Of a stretch of DNA of 64,000 nucleotides, positions 1-12,009 are shown piece by piece. The translations under genes and the position numbers were made by a program. Source of the DNA: Ypsolopha sequella. Its lineage: Eukaryota > Arthropoda > Insecta > Lepidoptera > Ypsolophidae. Position 1 is the first letter of the stretch, and each line of letters begins with the position of its first letter. The stretch lies in assembly GCA_934047225.1 (NCBI GenBank), contig OW203986.1:12837221-12901220 (forward strand). Direction: 5' to 3'. The notes beneath the pieces are model-generated. The model searched no databases. It was not told where the DNA came from and was given only the letters and a program-made list of their open reading frames with translations.

Positions 1-666
1 TAATCGCTTAAACGTGATCGAAAACAAACAAACACAGAAAGCGGCTTTCTGAGTGAAACTACCGTTTTTGGTAATTCGTATTACGGTCGCAGGCATTCGA
101 GGATGTGTTTATGCAGTCTGCAGTGCTTCTCAGACGTGCTTGAATTCGACAAGTTAGGCTGTACGGATGCGGATATGGAAAGAGCAATATAGACTTAACG
201 CCTGGAAGATTCATGCAAAAGGTAAAAACTGAATGTGCAGTCTTATTTTCTTTATATTTTTTGTCGTAAGTATTATCTAGCGACATCTAAATACGTCTCT
301 ATACAGGCGAAAAAGAAAAAAATTATGAAACACCTTCATAAATAGCTGTCAGGTTATCGTGAATGTTGCCTCATTTCTACGTAAAGTTTAGCAAGTTGTA
401 TAATTTTATCTATACTGAAAATAAAAAAAAGAGAAATACAGACATCGTTCACGAAAAGAATACTAAGTTTGTACATTTTTCTATAAATTAAAAATTACCG
501 TTTCATGGAAAACAGTTTTTACCTGAAATCACTGTTTGGTCGGAGTGCGGTGTGGGGAGGAAGGGAAACATATATGTGTGCAAAGTTTCATTGAGATCAA
601 AGCCATCAAGACGTCACAAACACCTAAAGCATTTATATGGCAGCTGAACGGGAATGCCCAACTTAA

Positions 667-1016
667 GGGCAGGTAGCTGCCAACGACCTTGAGTCGACCT
701 GTGTCGGTAAAAATATCCTCAGAAGCTATAATCGTAACTATATTGAATTGTTTTTCAGTGCAAGAACCATACAAATACCATTAGTGGTTTCAAAGAAATA
801 ACCAAATTTACTTAATTATAGTCTAAAAACAGCTTGACTTTGAACAATATTTTCATGCTATTTCCTATACGCAAGAATAATTTCCTAAAATTAAGTTGTT
901 CTTAAAACCTTGTTTAACTTACAATATATATCTTTTTCACAATTATGAAACATACAGTTTAAGAGAAATAGCTTTGTAAACAGAGTCATTTTCGGATGAT
1001 GCTGGGAAGAGGCACC
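667..1016. mobile_element. TTAA-flanked MITE, family 3 (short copy)
   Basis: A 350-bp element lies between TTAA at 663-666 and TTAA at 1017-1020. Its ends are imperfect inverted repeats (GGGCAGGTAGCTGCC and, inverted, GGTGCCTCTTCCCAGC). The body shares the phrase CGACCTTGAGTCGACCTGTG (about 685) and the tail ACAGCTTGACTTTGA with the copy at 20073. TTAA duplication is the mark of piggyBac-type insertion; no transposase is encoded. Confidence 0.75.
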
Positions 1017-1540
1017 TTAAATGCACTTGTACTAGACTCACTATTTATTGTTATAATTTTCCTCCTAACCAGTTTCAGGTGTTAAACCATTTTCAAGGTA
1101 TTACAGCACTCCCAAAGTAATAATGCGCATAGAAATCTTCGCCACTGTTCGGCAAAGTTCGTATTTCCTTACACTGTGCACTGTTTATACAATCAATCTT
1201 CTCACATCCAGATTTAATTTTCTTTCTGCGTTTCTATACGGCAATGATGTAATGTTAATTTATATCTCCTTGCGATGGATAAATCGCCAAGTGATATTTA
1301 AACATAGAAATTTATTTCTATCATGGTTTTGGGTAACATAAACGTTAGCATGTAGCATAATGCTAGATATAAATTAACATTATGTATATTTTATGTATTT
1401 TCTTATCTGTGAGATGAAATGAAATATATTTATTTATGTAATGTAATATAATTAAATAATCTATGTCTAATAGTTTAATATAATAAATAATAATATGGGG
1501 AAATACACAAAAAATAACAAGGGTACATAAGGTTTACTTA

Positions 1541-1848
1541 AGTTCACTGACAATCACAGAACCAAACACCGTCTTTTGTTTCACAATCTTTGTAAACGCT
1601 TTTTTTTCTTTTTGTTGAATTCTGCTTATGGTGGCCAGTTCGATTTTCGAACAAACCTCTTTCATTTGGCATTTGTTTTCCACGAGTTTCCACACGAATT
1701 TGACGTTCCAAATTTAAATCACTTTAATCTGCTTTAATCCCTAGGGATTTTCATATACCTTTATATCCCTTGAGATATAATGCATTACTTTACGTTGAGG
1801 TTGCATGCATGATATGTAATTGGACTTTGTCGAGCAGGTGGTGTGAAA
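1541..1848 (-). repeat. Dispersed repeat, family 7
   Basis: About 308 bp matching 39413-39722 in inverted orientation over nearly its whole length with few indels. Shared blocks include TTTCACACCACCTG, ATGCAACCTCAACGTAAAGT, CCTAGGGATTAAAG and CGAACTGGCCACCATAAGC. No long frame and no terminal repeat were found. At 39.4 kb it abuts a hairpin element, so it may be part of a larger composite transposon. Class unknown. Confidence 0.75.
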
Positions 1849-2550
1849 ATAACATTATAAATATAATGCAATACAAATAATAAGTATATGCCTTACTCCG
1901 CCCATTCAATGATCTATGATCTATAAGCTCTTTTGTGGTCTACTTGCGCACTTGATAATATTATTTGATACAAATATACCCGAAGCAGACTGTTCAAACC
2001 AACCAACAGGTGTCGCGATGTTGACATAATGCGCTCAGAAAATATGCTGTGAATATCCACGAATCTATACACATTATTACGTAGCATCGAACGTTTTGTT
2101 TGTTTAGTAAATTAATGTAAATCTATGTTGATCGCTGCGAAGCCTTTTGAGAACACAGCCCTACATATATTTTGATTCGCTTTCGTGAGGTGGTTATAAT
2201 AAAACGATAGAACCTTCTAATGAAGAAAAATCTTGTAGCAACGATGTTAGACCAAACAAAAAATCAAAATTTTTATTTGGTCGAGAATCGTATTATGTGA
2301 GTAAAATTTCGATACAGTAGTTCGGTTGGACTTTACACGATGAATCCAAAGCTATACACACACGGTGTCCACCCACACAACTGAATCGAAATGTTAGTAA
2401 CGCATTAAAATTTAAAACGTTTCTCGATGTCACGTGACCTACCAATACTTGATCTGATCCACCTGAAACTTCACATGAGTCTCTATTATCTACTTAACCT
2501 CCCATAGGAATGCGGGCGGTTGATTAAATTTCACCTTATACAGGATGCTA

Positions 2551-2722
2551 AGATGATGTTGAGGAAACCTGAAACTGGCGATAGTAATCGTCCATACGAA
2601 TAACAGTAACTTTTGTATAGAACAACAGTTTTTTTTTTCGTGATTGTAGGGTTGGTTCCATAGTATAAGTTGTTCGTATGAATGAGTACTATCACCAGTT
2701 TCCGGATTCCGCAACATCATAT
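2551..2722. mobile_element. Foldback MITE
   Basis: The first 45 bp (GTTGAGGAAACCTGAAACTG...) are repeated inverted at the end (as GTTGCGGAATCCGGAAACTG), separated by a short T-rich centre. A related single-arm fragment lies at 45451. Non-coding; the duplication at the insertion site is not clear. Confidence 0.7.
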
Positions 2723-3354
2723 TAACACCCAGTATATGTATATAATATGCTACTCTATCGTCTTAGATCCAGATCTGTAAAGATAGCTCAATCGGCCTAG
2801 TCATTCTTGAATTATGCCCCTGGCAGACAAAGCGATAGATAACGAAAGGATATCGTTATTGACGGAATAAAAAAATACATAGGTTTTTATACTTAATATA
2901 GAAAACGACTCACGATATATTAGTCAGATTTCGCCCGACTAGTTTCACTGTAATCATACGGTTTCTTCAGAGCCAAACAGGGTTACGCTTTTTAACCAAA
3001 AATTAATCTTTTTATCATTTTCTAATATAATTATTATCACAACTAGGTATCTCAATACTTGGAATACTGAACAATAACGCCTTTGTCAACATGAGCAAAA
3101 AATAACCGTTATGAAAAATATCTGTATTTATTTAACCTAGTCTGTGCAACGATACAAAACAGATAACGATACCAAAAGTCTGATATCTGCTAACCTACAT
3201 TTTTGTATCGCATTGAGGGCAATGCATGCACTTGACAATTAGGAACTAAATATCTTTGATATAATAAGTTCTATCTATATAGGTTACTTGTTTTTGTTGT
3301 ATGGTTATAGAATATTATCTTAATTCATGTGTTTCAGGAGTTTATAGCACCCAT

Positions 3355-3808
3355 AATTCGCATAGATTAAATTATGTAAGGTGTGTTAATTCGAAAACTA
3401 TTTCGAGATTTAGGTTTAATAAGTCGTATTTGTGGTCTAAAAAACATCATGAAGATGAATATTTTTACGAAAAAGCTGCAACTTCCATTTGCCTTCGTGT
3501 GATGTCACTTGAGAAATGACTGTTTAGAAATATGTCTTTTATAATAATTTGCTTCCGAGTGATTTGACAGATGGATGACAGATGAGTAGACAGACAGAGA
3601 CAGACCACTTTTTAAAAGCAATCACACATCACAATCAGTATTATGTCTAAAATTTTCAAGTGACTTAATATCGGACAATTGTTTAAAAAATCATAAAAAA
3701 CAATGGTCAATTTATATAAGAAAATTATGAAAACGATGTCCTTAAAAAGCGCATATTCTCTGAAAAAAAAAATCAAAAAAATCTTTTAGAAATTAAGCTA
3801 TGGGAATT
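3355..3808 (+). mobile_element. TIR element, family 4, copy a
   Basis: A 454-bp element starting AATTCGCATAGATTAAATT and ending in the imperfect inverse (AATTCCCATAGCTTAATTTC read backwards). It contains the phrases ACGAAAAAGCTGCAACTTCC and TGACAGATGAGTAGACAGAC. Two more copies are at 7091 and 43461, all in the same orientation. The open frame at 3301-3519 is an accidental reading of this repeat. Confidence 0.8.
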
Positions 3809-4611
3809 TCATACTATCACATATACAAGTAATGTACGAAAACAATATTAAAGTATGAGTTTCTCATACCTTGGTTATATTTAATTATTAGTAACGTGGA
3901 TAAAATTGAGTGACAATTTAGTTATTTTGACTGACTGAGGCAAAAACCCCTATGGTTTTGTTAACTCACATCATAAATAAAAGCCATAAATAAGTGACAA
4001 ACTTTTTGACTTGTATTCAAATAAGCTAAACAGGCAGTTCTGAATTTGAAACTCTGCGAGAACCGAAAATTCAAAATACAAGGAAACCATTTTGTACGTT
4101 CGTTGAATTTACAAACATTGTCGCTGTTTTATTGTCTTGCCGCTGTTAAAGCTACAATATCCACCAAATGAACAAAGTTTACAGATTCTTAGTGTCCAAG
4201 ACTATGGCTGAAATTCAAATGGTTTCATTGGTCTGACCAGTGGTTTATGTTATTTACGGTTCATGAAAACCGGTAAGTGATGTTTAAAAGATATACTGCC
4301 GATTTTATTGATTTCACTCCCAAGTCGACCACACACAGGAAAATAAAACGTGTGTCTAAGACTTTGATTTATTTTATTTGACTCACTAAATATATTACAG
4401 TCCTCAAGAAAAAAAAAAGACTTTAGATTCATTTGAATTCGAATTTTGCGAACATAGCTCAGTACAGTACAGAGTATTATAATTAGCTTCTATTGTTTTC
4501 CGCTAATATCAAAGACTGGAAAACCGTTTCGAGGAATAACTTTCCTTAACCGTCTCTAGTAGACAGATAATAAAACAAGCGTGCATCTCCGTTATAAAAT
4601 GAATAAAAGTT

Positions 4612-4800
4612 ATTTATTTATTTATTATTTATACAGCATTACAGACAGATATATATCCACTGCACTGTATAATTAAGTTTTTACAAATACAAATAAAAAC
4701 ATTCACAAACATGTAGTTTACACATAACATTAAAATTCATCATATGGCAATACAAAACAATTAATCTAACAGTTTAAATGTAGGGACATAGTCAGAGAAG
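4612..4800 (-). mobile_element. Possible retroelement 3' end with (TTAT)n tail
   Basis: A run of TTATTTATTTATTATTTATA (4613-4633) followed by low-complexity T/A sequence resembles an antisense LINE 3' tail like the clearer ones at 8155 and 37568. No reverse-transcriptase remnant is visible in the sequence that follows, so this is tentative. It abuts the TTAA MITE at 4823. Confidence 0.35.
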
Positions 4801-4822
4801 ACTCTTTCTCACAGAACCTTAA

Positions 4823-5238
4823 GGCGATATGCGAAAAAATACGGGTGTTTCTTTTCTGTGTATTTCATGAAATATACGGATAATTTTATTAAATTTCTGG
4901 TATATGCATTTTGACTATACAATCTAGGGTTTTGAAATTGGAAAACATGTTTGGATAAATTTTCCTCGATATAAATAATTGTTGAAATGAGGTCTTCAAA
5001 CACACTTTTTCTTTTCGTTTGACGAATAGGAACCATATAAAGAACTCAAACATATTTTATTAGGTGTGTTTCAACAATATCTAGAGATTTGATATTTGAA
5101 ATTTTGCTAGCTATTTTAGTTTTTTTAATAAAAATATAATACCAACTTTTTTTCTCTTTTGCCTTGAATCCACCCCTCTCGCACTACGCGATTTTTCGCT
5201 TGGAGTGACAGTGACAAAAATAAAATTCGCATAGCCTC
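4823..5238 (+). mobile_element. TTAA-flanked MITE, family 1, copy A (416 bp)
   Basis: Exact TTAA duplications (4819-4822, 5239-5242) flank a 416-bp element. Ends are GGCGATATGCGAAAAAAT and, inverted, GAGGCTATGCGAATTTTA. Copies are at 9284, 20266 and 31367; the one at 20266 has the same length. Internal landmarks are TTCATGAAATA near the left end and CACTGTCACTCC (inverted) near the right. No transposase; inferred piggyBac-type non-autonomous element. Confidence 0.88.
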
Positions 5239-6246
5239 TTAAGCACTCTCGCATTACATCCATCAATCTGTCAAAAAATAAGTCACACTCTGGCACTGAG
5301 GTCAAGAGAACGTTACCTATGTCTTTCATTTGAAGTGACGTCATCACCACACATTTCAATAAGAAAAAATATATATTTCTTGAATGCATCTTAAAGTGTG
5401 ACAAATATGATATGATTATGTCAATTCCTGTAAAACAGAAAATCGGTACAGTATAAAAGAACAAAAAGAAGTAACTATTATTGAAATTAGATACCCAAAG
5501 TGATCTATTTATTCCAAAAAGCAGACAAAAATAGCATATTGAAGTTTAAAAACAACCGAATTACATTGGTTCGCAGTTGACTCGCTGACTAGAGACTGTT
5601 TTAGTCCCTAGAGTATGGTAGTTCAGTACTACTATCGGTTTTCGACATTCGATCGATCTAAAAGTACTGGAAATAGCACATGTCTCCAGACCAAAAGAGA
5701 AAAGAATTCTGCCTTATCCCAACATTATCTAGTTTACCTTTCCTTTTTTTCGTATCCTTTGTTGAATAAAATATCTTTCTTTTTGTTACGAGTAGAATAT
5801 GGAAGAACTAGCACTGGTCAACTAAATCAAATATAGGTTTAGTAGAAATTGACAAAAATAGGTACCTACCTAAATAAGTACCTAAAGAACAGGAACTGGA
5901 AAAAACACTAATGGACAAAACTACTATAGTTTATACTATAGTGACATATGTGGAGTTAGAAAACTGGACTAAGAACTTTAATTTTTAATTTTACAGTTGG
6001 CTAATACTAATGGCAAAAATCTTTGTTATGTCAAATTTCAAAGTAGGTGTAGTTAATTAAAATCTACGACGTATTGTCTCAAAAAGTAGAGACTGATTAA
6101 GTCATTGTAGACCCGGAGCCAAAAGTAGCAATAGACTAATTGACTTAAATTCACGCAAACTACCCACGGAGCACACTTCGAATGAGATTCCAGCCGTTTT
6201 TGAGACGCTATGATTTATTTAATTACCATTTTAATTATATTTTTAA

Positions 6247-6898
6247 GGCGCTACGGAAAAAATATTGACACTATAAGAACTTTCATATCTACTTCAGTAA
6301 ATAATGTATTATTTTGATAAAATAGTATATTATTTTTGACATCTTTTTCTAGGGGTTTGTTAAAACAGAAACGCGATTGGAGAAATTCAGCTCGATAGAG
6401 ATATTTATTGAAATGAGGCCCTTTTCAACACTATTTCTCCTGGTTTGACAATATAGAATGACATATGGACGGCAATTATATTTTATTAGATGGGTTTTAA
6501 CAGTATCTAGGACCAGCCCCCCTATTCTGTATCTTTAGTTGCCAACTGCACGAGGTGCCTATCATCAAAAACATAGCTAAAAACTGAAATTTCAAAATTG
6601 CCTTTAGTGGGTATTGAACTATTAACAATCTGTGTCGTCACTTCAAGTGCGAAAATATCCTTAGGACATCGGAATTCGATAGTATATCTATGTTTTTGAT
6701 GATAGACACCCAGTCCAGAAGGCAACTAGAGATACACAATAGGCCCGCTGGTTAAACGAAATTTTGATAGCAACTTTAGTACATTTTATATTAATAAAAA
6801 ACCGACTTTTTGCTACTTTTCCACGAATCCGTCCCTCTCGCACCGAGGGCTTTTTCGCATATGGAGTAACAGGGACGTTAAAACTTTTACATATCGCC
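6247..6898 (+). mobile_element. TTAA-flanked MITE, family 2, copy E, with nested insertion
   Basis: TTAA at 6243-6246 and 6899-6902 bracket an element starting GGCGCTACGGAAAAAATATT and ending ACTTTTACATATCGCC. Removing the insertion at 6513-6751 leaves about 413 bp, close to the 416 bp of the intact copy at 32577. Family 2 shares internal architecture with family 1 (the AAATGAGG...TTTGAC block and the CTCGCAC block) but differs in most bases. Confidence 0.85.
6513..6751. mobile_element. Nested MITE inside the family 2 element
   Basis: About 239 bp absent from the homologous copy at 32577. The ends are inverted repeats (CTATTCTGTATCTTTAGTTG and, inverted, CTATTGTGTATCTCTAGTTG), with a second inverted block CTATCATCAAAAACATAG further in. 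The open frame 6522-6725 is a chance reading of this element. The target duplication is not resolvable. Confidence 0.75.
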
Positions 6899-7090
6899 TT
6901 AAGTTGTAAATGAGATAATGTAGTAAAAACAAGGATTATAACGCCATGAGTCGATTAGAGGTCAAGGCTTAACATAAATATTTAAGTGACTCTGCTAATC
7001 TACCCTATACCTAAGTATAATTAATATAATTATTCTCTGGAATATTTGTTTTGTCGTATTTGTACAGAACTAATAGGCCCATTGAACTGT

Positions 7091-7432
7091 AATTCGCATA
7101 GATTAAATTATGTCAAGGTGTGTTAATTCGAAAACCATTTCGAGGTTTAGGTTTAATAAGCCGTATTTTAGAACTTGTCGTCTAAAAAACCTCATAAAGA
7201 TGAATATTTTTACGAAAAAGCTGCAACTTCCATTTGCTTTCGTGTGACGTGACTTGAGAAATGCCTGTTTAAAAGTGTGTCCTTTGCTATCAAGATAAAT
7301 TTATAATAATTTATTGACTGATTTTACAGATGGATGACAGATGAGTAGACAGACAGAGACAGAACACTTTTTTTTAAAAGCAAGTAAAAAAAAAATTCAA
7401 AAATTTATTTTTGAAACTAAGCTATGGGAATT
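7091..7432 (+). mobile_element. TIR element, family 4, copy b (internal deletion)
   Basis: Same ends as the copy at 3355 (AATTCGCATAG...; ...CTATGGGAATT), but about 110 bp of the right half are missing after the TGAGTAGACAGACAGAGACA block. Confidence 0.8.
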
Positions 7433-7928
7433 AAGTAGAGGCAAAATAAAAGTAATACAAGAATAAAAGCCATCAAGTTATTACTACTTGATTTATTTAA
7501 TTATTTTACTTATCATTACTATGGCATCGTATTACGAAATTTTGTTTTTTACAACACATAAAATGCAATAGAAATGTAAGTCACTAGTAACATGATATAA
7601 CAGGCAAGGTAAATATGTTTTCTTTGTATTTACCTCACTTGCTAATTTCTATAGCGTCTGCCCATTATTCTACATTATTTATTATTCCTGCAGGACGTAC
7701 CTATGTTTATTTATTTTTTAGTGCAGCTGTTATATTTATGCCACGGTGCGCATGCGTCACCACACCACGTCACGCTCCGTCTTGCCGATTGCTGATCCAA
7801 GATTAGATCTGACGCATCACTACAATAAAATTGTTAGGATAATGATACCTTATTTACCTACAATGGGCTTACGCTTGGCCATTACCGCGCCTCATGAAAA
7901 GCGCCGATAAGACGTAGGATGAAGCGCA

Positions 7929-8070
7929 CTCGCCCAGAAACTGGGAGAGTGACGTCTTTCCAGAGACTTCCGCAAAAATATACGGACGCACGGCTGATAC
8001 TATGCCTTTAATTAACCATTCCCCCGGTACTGCTACTCATGACGTCACGCCGGAACACGACGAGTCGCTT
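7929..8070. repeat. Three-copy dispersed repeat containing TGACGTCA-type sites
   Basis: Related segments lie at 50332-50422 (same orientation) and 56147-56275 (inverted). Shared blocks are ACTTCCGCAAAA, GGCTGATAC and GACGTCACGCCGGAACACGA. Copies are diverged and incomplete. The class is unknown; it is GC-richer than its surroundings. Confidence 0.6.
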
Positions 8071-8154
8071 GGTGGCATGGTTTCGCCATGAGAAAGTATT
8101 CTATGTCTATGCCTATGGTCATGATGTTGGTGACAAGCCATGGCCGAAGCCACC

Positions 8155-8189
<35 letters not shown>

Positions 8190-8776
8190 ACAACTTTATT
8201 TGTACACCATATAAAAAGAAACAGAAATATAAATACTTAATTTTAACTAACGTATTATGTAGCACAAACAGGCGGCCTTATCGCTTAAAGCGATCTCTTC
8301 CAGACAACCTTAGGGTGGATGAAACTGTTTAGAATGATTGCTGAAATGGTGGTGTACTATTTTTAATAATAGATATATTTCAATATTAATAGATAAACGT
8401 ATTAATATATAATGATAAATACATACTAATAAAATATATAACAAACAATAAAAATAATATATATATGTATATGTCATGAAATAAATTGTCAAAAATATAA
8501 ATAAATTGGAAAAAATAAAAAATAATGATAATGAATAATCTCGGTAATCAGAGTGAAAGATAGTGTCCTTTAACTAGTCTCTTGAAGATAGGCAGGGAAG
8601 GGGCTCTTCTTATATGTAAAGGAAGATCATTCCACAAACGAACAGCTTGTACCGAGAACGATGGAATATCCACCACCAGGAAATACCTCCTTTCATACTC
8701 TTCTTATCTTGTCAATACCTGTATTCAAGCGCGGGCCCAAAGGGAGGTCCAACTAAAAAAACGTCTTGAGAGCTGA
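8155..8776 (-). mobile_element. LINE 3' end (CR1/Jockey-type) with (CAA)n tail
   Basis: Read on the minus strand, 8680-8556 encodes the characteristic C-terminus of a non-LTR reverse transcriptase: VRLWNDLPLHIRR followed by APSLPIFKRLVKGHYLSL and a stop. About 360 bp of 3' UTR follow, with the block AAGAGATCGCTTTAAGCG (inverted at 8279-8296), ending in a (TTG)n tail seen on the plus strand as (CAA)n at 8155-8189. The frame is broken upstream of this motif, so the copy is 5'-truncated and dead. The clade call CR1/Jockey rests on the LWNxLPxxIR...FK signature. Confidence 0.85.
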
Positions 8777-8974
8777 GTTATTAATTAAAAAAATTTATTC
8801 ATATTCAAGTAGCGCGGAAAGGTCGACTTTGCTCAACGAAGGTTGTCAAAATAATTACCATATTGTAAGCGTTTTTGAGTAAATACTTATTCTAATAATT
8901 GTAAATAAACGTTATTAATTGACTAATTTATCTTTAATATGTATAGTTAATAAAATAAAATGAAAGTTAATGTG

Positions 8975-9011
8975 AGATATATTTCGGGCCCTATCCTGGG
9001 TCCGGCATCAG
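8975..9011 (-). repeat. Hammerhead-like stem motif (locus 1)
   Basis: On the minus strand: CTGATGC, C, stem GGACCC, loop AGGATA, stem GGGCCC, then GAAATATATCTC. One mismatch in the stem. It is one of seven instances of the pattern CTGAYGM-C-stem-GAAA in this window (see 22381, 42491, 47974, 56403). Confidence 0.5.
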
Positions 9012-9283
9012 CCACAATTTTTAATTTTCAAATTTTAATATTCTAATTTACAGAAACCAATGCGATGGCAGCATACACAATAATAAGGTTTTGTTGAATA
9101 ACTATTGAGTAAAGTTTCGGTTAATTAGAAAAAGGCGAGTTTTTCACAATCTGTCTGCTTAACGGCTCTTAACTTCAATTATGATATTTTTGTCTCATTT
9201 ATGTAATTTCAACTATTTATTTATAGGTATTTTACAGTCATTCATCATTATATTAGTATTAGGTTGAATGGTCAGATCAGATC

Positions 9284-9702
9284 CGCGATATGCGAGAAAA
9301 ATTAGGGTGTTTCTTTTCTGTGTATTTCATGAAATACACGGAAAATTATAATCAGTTTCTGGTAAATGCATTTTGCTTATATATAACCTAGGGTTTTGAA
9401 ATTGGAAAACATGTTTGGATAAATTTTCCTCGATAGAAATAATTGTTGAAATGAGGTCTTCAAACACACTTTTTCTCCTCGTTTGACGAATAGGAACCAT
9501 ATACAGAACTCAAACATATTTTATTAGGTATGTTTCAACAATATCTAGGGATTTGATATTTGAAATTTTGCTAGGTGTTTTAGTTTTTTTAATAAAAATA
9601 TAAAATCAACTTTTTTCCCTTTTGCCCTGAATCCGCCCCTCTCGCACTGCGCGATTTTTCGCTTGGAGTGACAGTGACAAAAATAAAATTCACATAGCCT
9701 CT
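9284..9702 (+). mobile_element. TTAA-type MITE, family 1, copy B
   Basis: Homologous end to end with 4823-5238 (CGATATGCG... through ...CACATAGCCTC). Both flanking TTAA sites are mutated, so this is an older insertion or has lost its flanks. Confidence 0.82.
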
Positions 9703-10599
9703 TATTCAAGAAAAATAAAATATGCTTATGGAAATGTATGGTGATGTCGTCACTGAAATTCAAATGAAAGACATCGCTTTTATTCATTTTAATAAAGGAT
9801 ACGCATGCTTATCTTAAAATCCTACTAGAAACAGGAAAAAAAAGAAAAAAAAAAAAAAGAACAGTTTTTGAATCATAAGTATTGGCGAAAATAGAAGACG
9901 CCAATTTATTCCGGTGATGTTTTCACCATAAAAACACAACACAATGATTTAGTAATACGTTTGGACAACATGTATTTCTTTACGTTTAGTTACATTTGAA
10001 TCTAATTAAATAATTGCTTGTGTACATTCATAGGTAATTTACACGTTTTTTTATTAAACCAGCATAAATGAATCGTGATCACGCATGTGAATCATGATTT
10101 GTATCGAATTTCATGTTAATATTCTACGAATAGAACGCGATATGCTCGTAGTATGCAAATCCGAATTTAAATATTCGCCTGGAGTTTTCAAATAAATATT
10201 ATTATTGATTAGCTGAAGTATGAATATAAAGGTCATAAAACAGGTTCATATTCTTATTCACCTGTTAAATATAAAATAAACCACTTCCACAATGAATCAA
10301 TATTTCTGAGGACTGTGTCACTTTTGATGGAATTTTTGCTAAGCTGCTCACGATCTCACAGCAAATATTTTGTTCTATCGATTATCTTGGGTCGAAAGAA
10401 TTAGATTCGGATATTATCAACCGTTACTAACAAGGCATGAAATTTATGATTCTCAACATTCTATGCTTAAGATTTCTTTCGTGTTCTTAAATGCCAAACA
10501 ATACATTGCGTATAGCTATATATTTTCAGCATGAATAACTTATAAACCGAGTTGAATTTGTTGGAAGAAACCACTCATATCACGAAAAAACTTGTACGC

Positions 10600-11215
10600 C
10601 TTTTAAGAAGTTGTATTCCTAAGCCACAAGCACCGAGGGTAGAAGGATATATTGAATAGAATCCAAAGATATTCTTGTACGGAGCTCTTTTGAAAGCAAG
10701 TTACCCGCACTTTCTGTTGTAGCTGTCTGTAGGAACACCCAAGACTTTTAGATGCAATGACAAGCTCTTGTCATGTATCAATAAGGTTGATTTTTGATCA
10801 GAATAAGTGTCCTTAAATATTTGTGCTTTCGGACTACCAAGATGCTTTCACTGAGCAGTGCATGTTCTTTTATGCTGAAGCAATCCTATCGAATATTGAA
10901 ACCTTTCTGAAGAACTAAAATCTGAAGACTCGTGTACAATATATTTACAAAGATTTTGAGTATCTTTTGTTTTGAGAAAACTGGAGAGGATATTCAGATA
11001 AAATGGAGATCTATGGTTCCAGCCTTCTCCTTTTGGAGAAGGGAAGACTACTATGTACTTAAGTATATTTGGTGATTTACAAAGCGAAGCGGTCTCTTTT
11101 GCCTCGGAAGACACGTTGAGCCGTGGATCCATATTTGTACTTGAAGTACGGCGACAAGGCGAAACGTGGGTGCATAAGTTGCACTCGACAGTCCATAAGT
11201 ACTCGAAACACATCT
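10600..11215 (+). pseudogene. Degenerate coding-like stretch, family unknown
   Basis: The most protein-like stretch of the window. One plus frame from about 11031 to 11215 is open for about 60 codons and reads with normal composition (for example FGEGKTTMYLSIFGDL, later GSIFVLEVRRQGETWVHKL), ending in a TGA. Further upstream, interrupted by stops, other plus-strand pieces look similar (NPKIFLYGALLKASYPHFLL near 10660; DAFTEQCMFFYAEAILSNIE near 10840). I do not recognise the family. It could be a decayed transposon ORF, an old retrocopy, or chance. No splice-site model rescues a continuous frame by eye. Confidence 0.35.
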
Positions 11216-11699
11216 GACACCTCGAGGTTTCATGGTGTGAAGATGTTTTTTTTTTAAAGAGACAGCAGCATTTTCATTTAAATCAGGCGGAACCTGCCCT
11301 CTTTGTTTTAAAATTCTGGGGATCTGAATTCTGATTCTGAAGATCGATCTTATTTGGTAAATGTATATACAGGTATAAAAATAACTCAATATTATCGAGG
11401 CGGTCTTACTTTGTATGTTTAAATACGTATGTTTGCGTAACAAAGACTATCACCACAAAACACTCAGGAAATCGGCAAGAAAAGTCCTCAGAATACTATT
11501 CTCTAATGACACGGCAGTAGCTCAGTAACCGACACTTTGGTCCCTGCTCTTAGTCTTACATAATGAATGACGTCATTAAAAGTTCCAATACGGCGTAAAA
11601 GGTTTTAAAGTTCCTTACCTTAGTGGTATTCTTAGTAGGGTCCATCCGTCTGTCTTGAAAAAGTATATATAAGTCACTAAGATTTATAAAAGTGCTGAT

Positions 11700-11970
11700 G
11701 GGCTTTTTGTTAAAAATAATGTTGAAAGTAAATTTCTTGGGTCAAAACATAACCAAAAAATATCAAGACGTTTTTGTCGGTCAGTCTGTAAGCTCATGAT
11801 TCACGTAAAAACTACTGAACGGAATTGGATGGGGTTTTTTACTGCTGTGTTCTGGGAATGTGTTAAGCAAGCATAAAACAATATTGAAAAAAAAAATGTG
11901 TCGTCGAGATTGAGCGCTTCAAACGCAGAAGAGATCCAGAGCTGATTGCGGCTTAAAAAAAAATAGCTCT
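11700..11970 (+). repeat. Dispersed repeat with GTCGGTCAGTCTG block
   Basis: Contains TTTTGTCGGTCAGTCTG followed by CGTAAAAACTACTGAACGGAATTG. This resembles the interspersed insect repeats that carry a sugar-like GTCTGTC run followed by a conserved CTGAACGG block, as also seen in outline at 62330. Boundaries are uncertain. Confidence 0.45.
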
Positions 11971-12009
11971 TAACTATTTAGTATTAGCTCATTCTTTTAA
12001 GGTGTTTGT

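Noticed and set aside
5111..5464. 117-codon minus-strand frame
   Set aside because: Begins in unmatched DNA and runs into the family 1 MITE; similar frames arise in other MITE copies (9545-9787).
8039..8332. 97-codon frame with a polyglutamine run
   Set aside because: The Gln run is the translation of the (CAA)n tail of an antisense LINE; the downstream residues are LINE 3' UTR.
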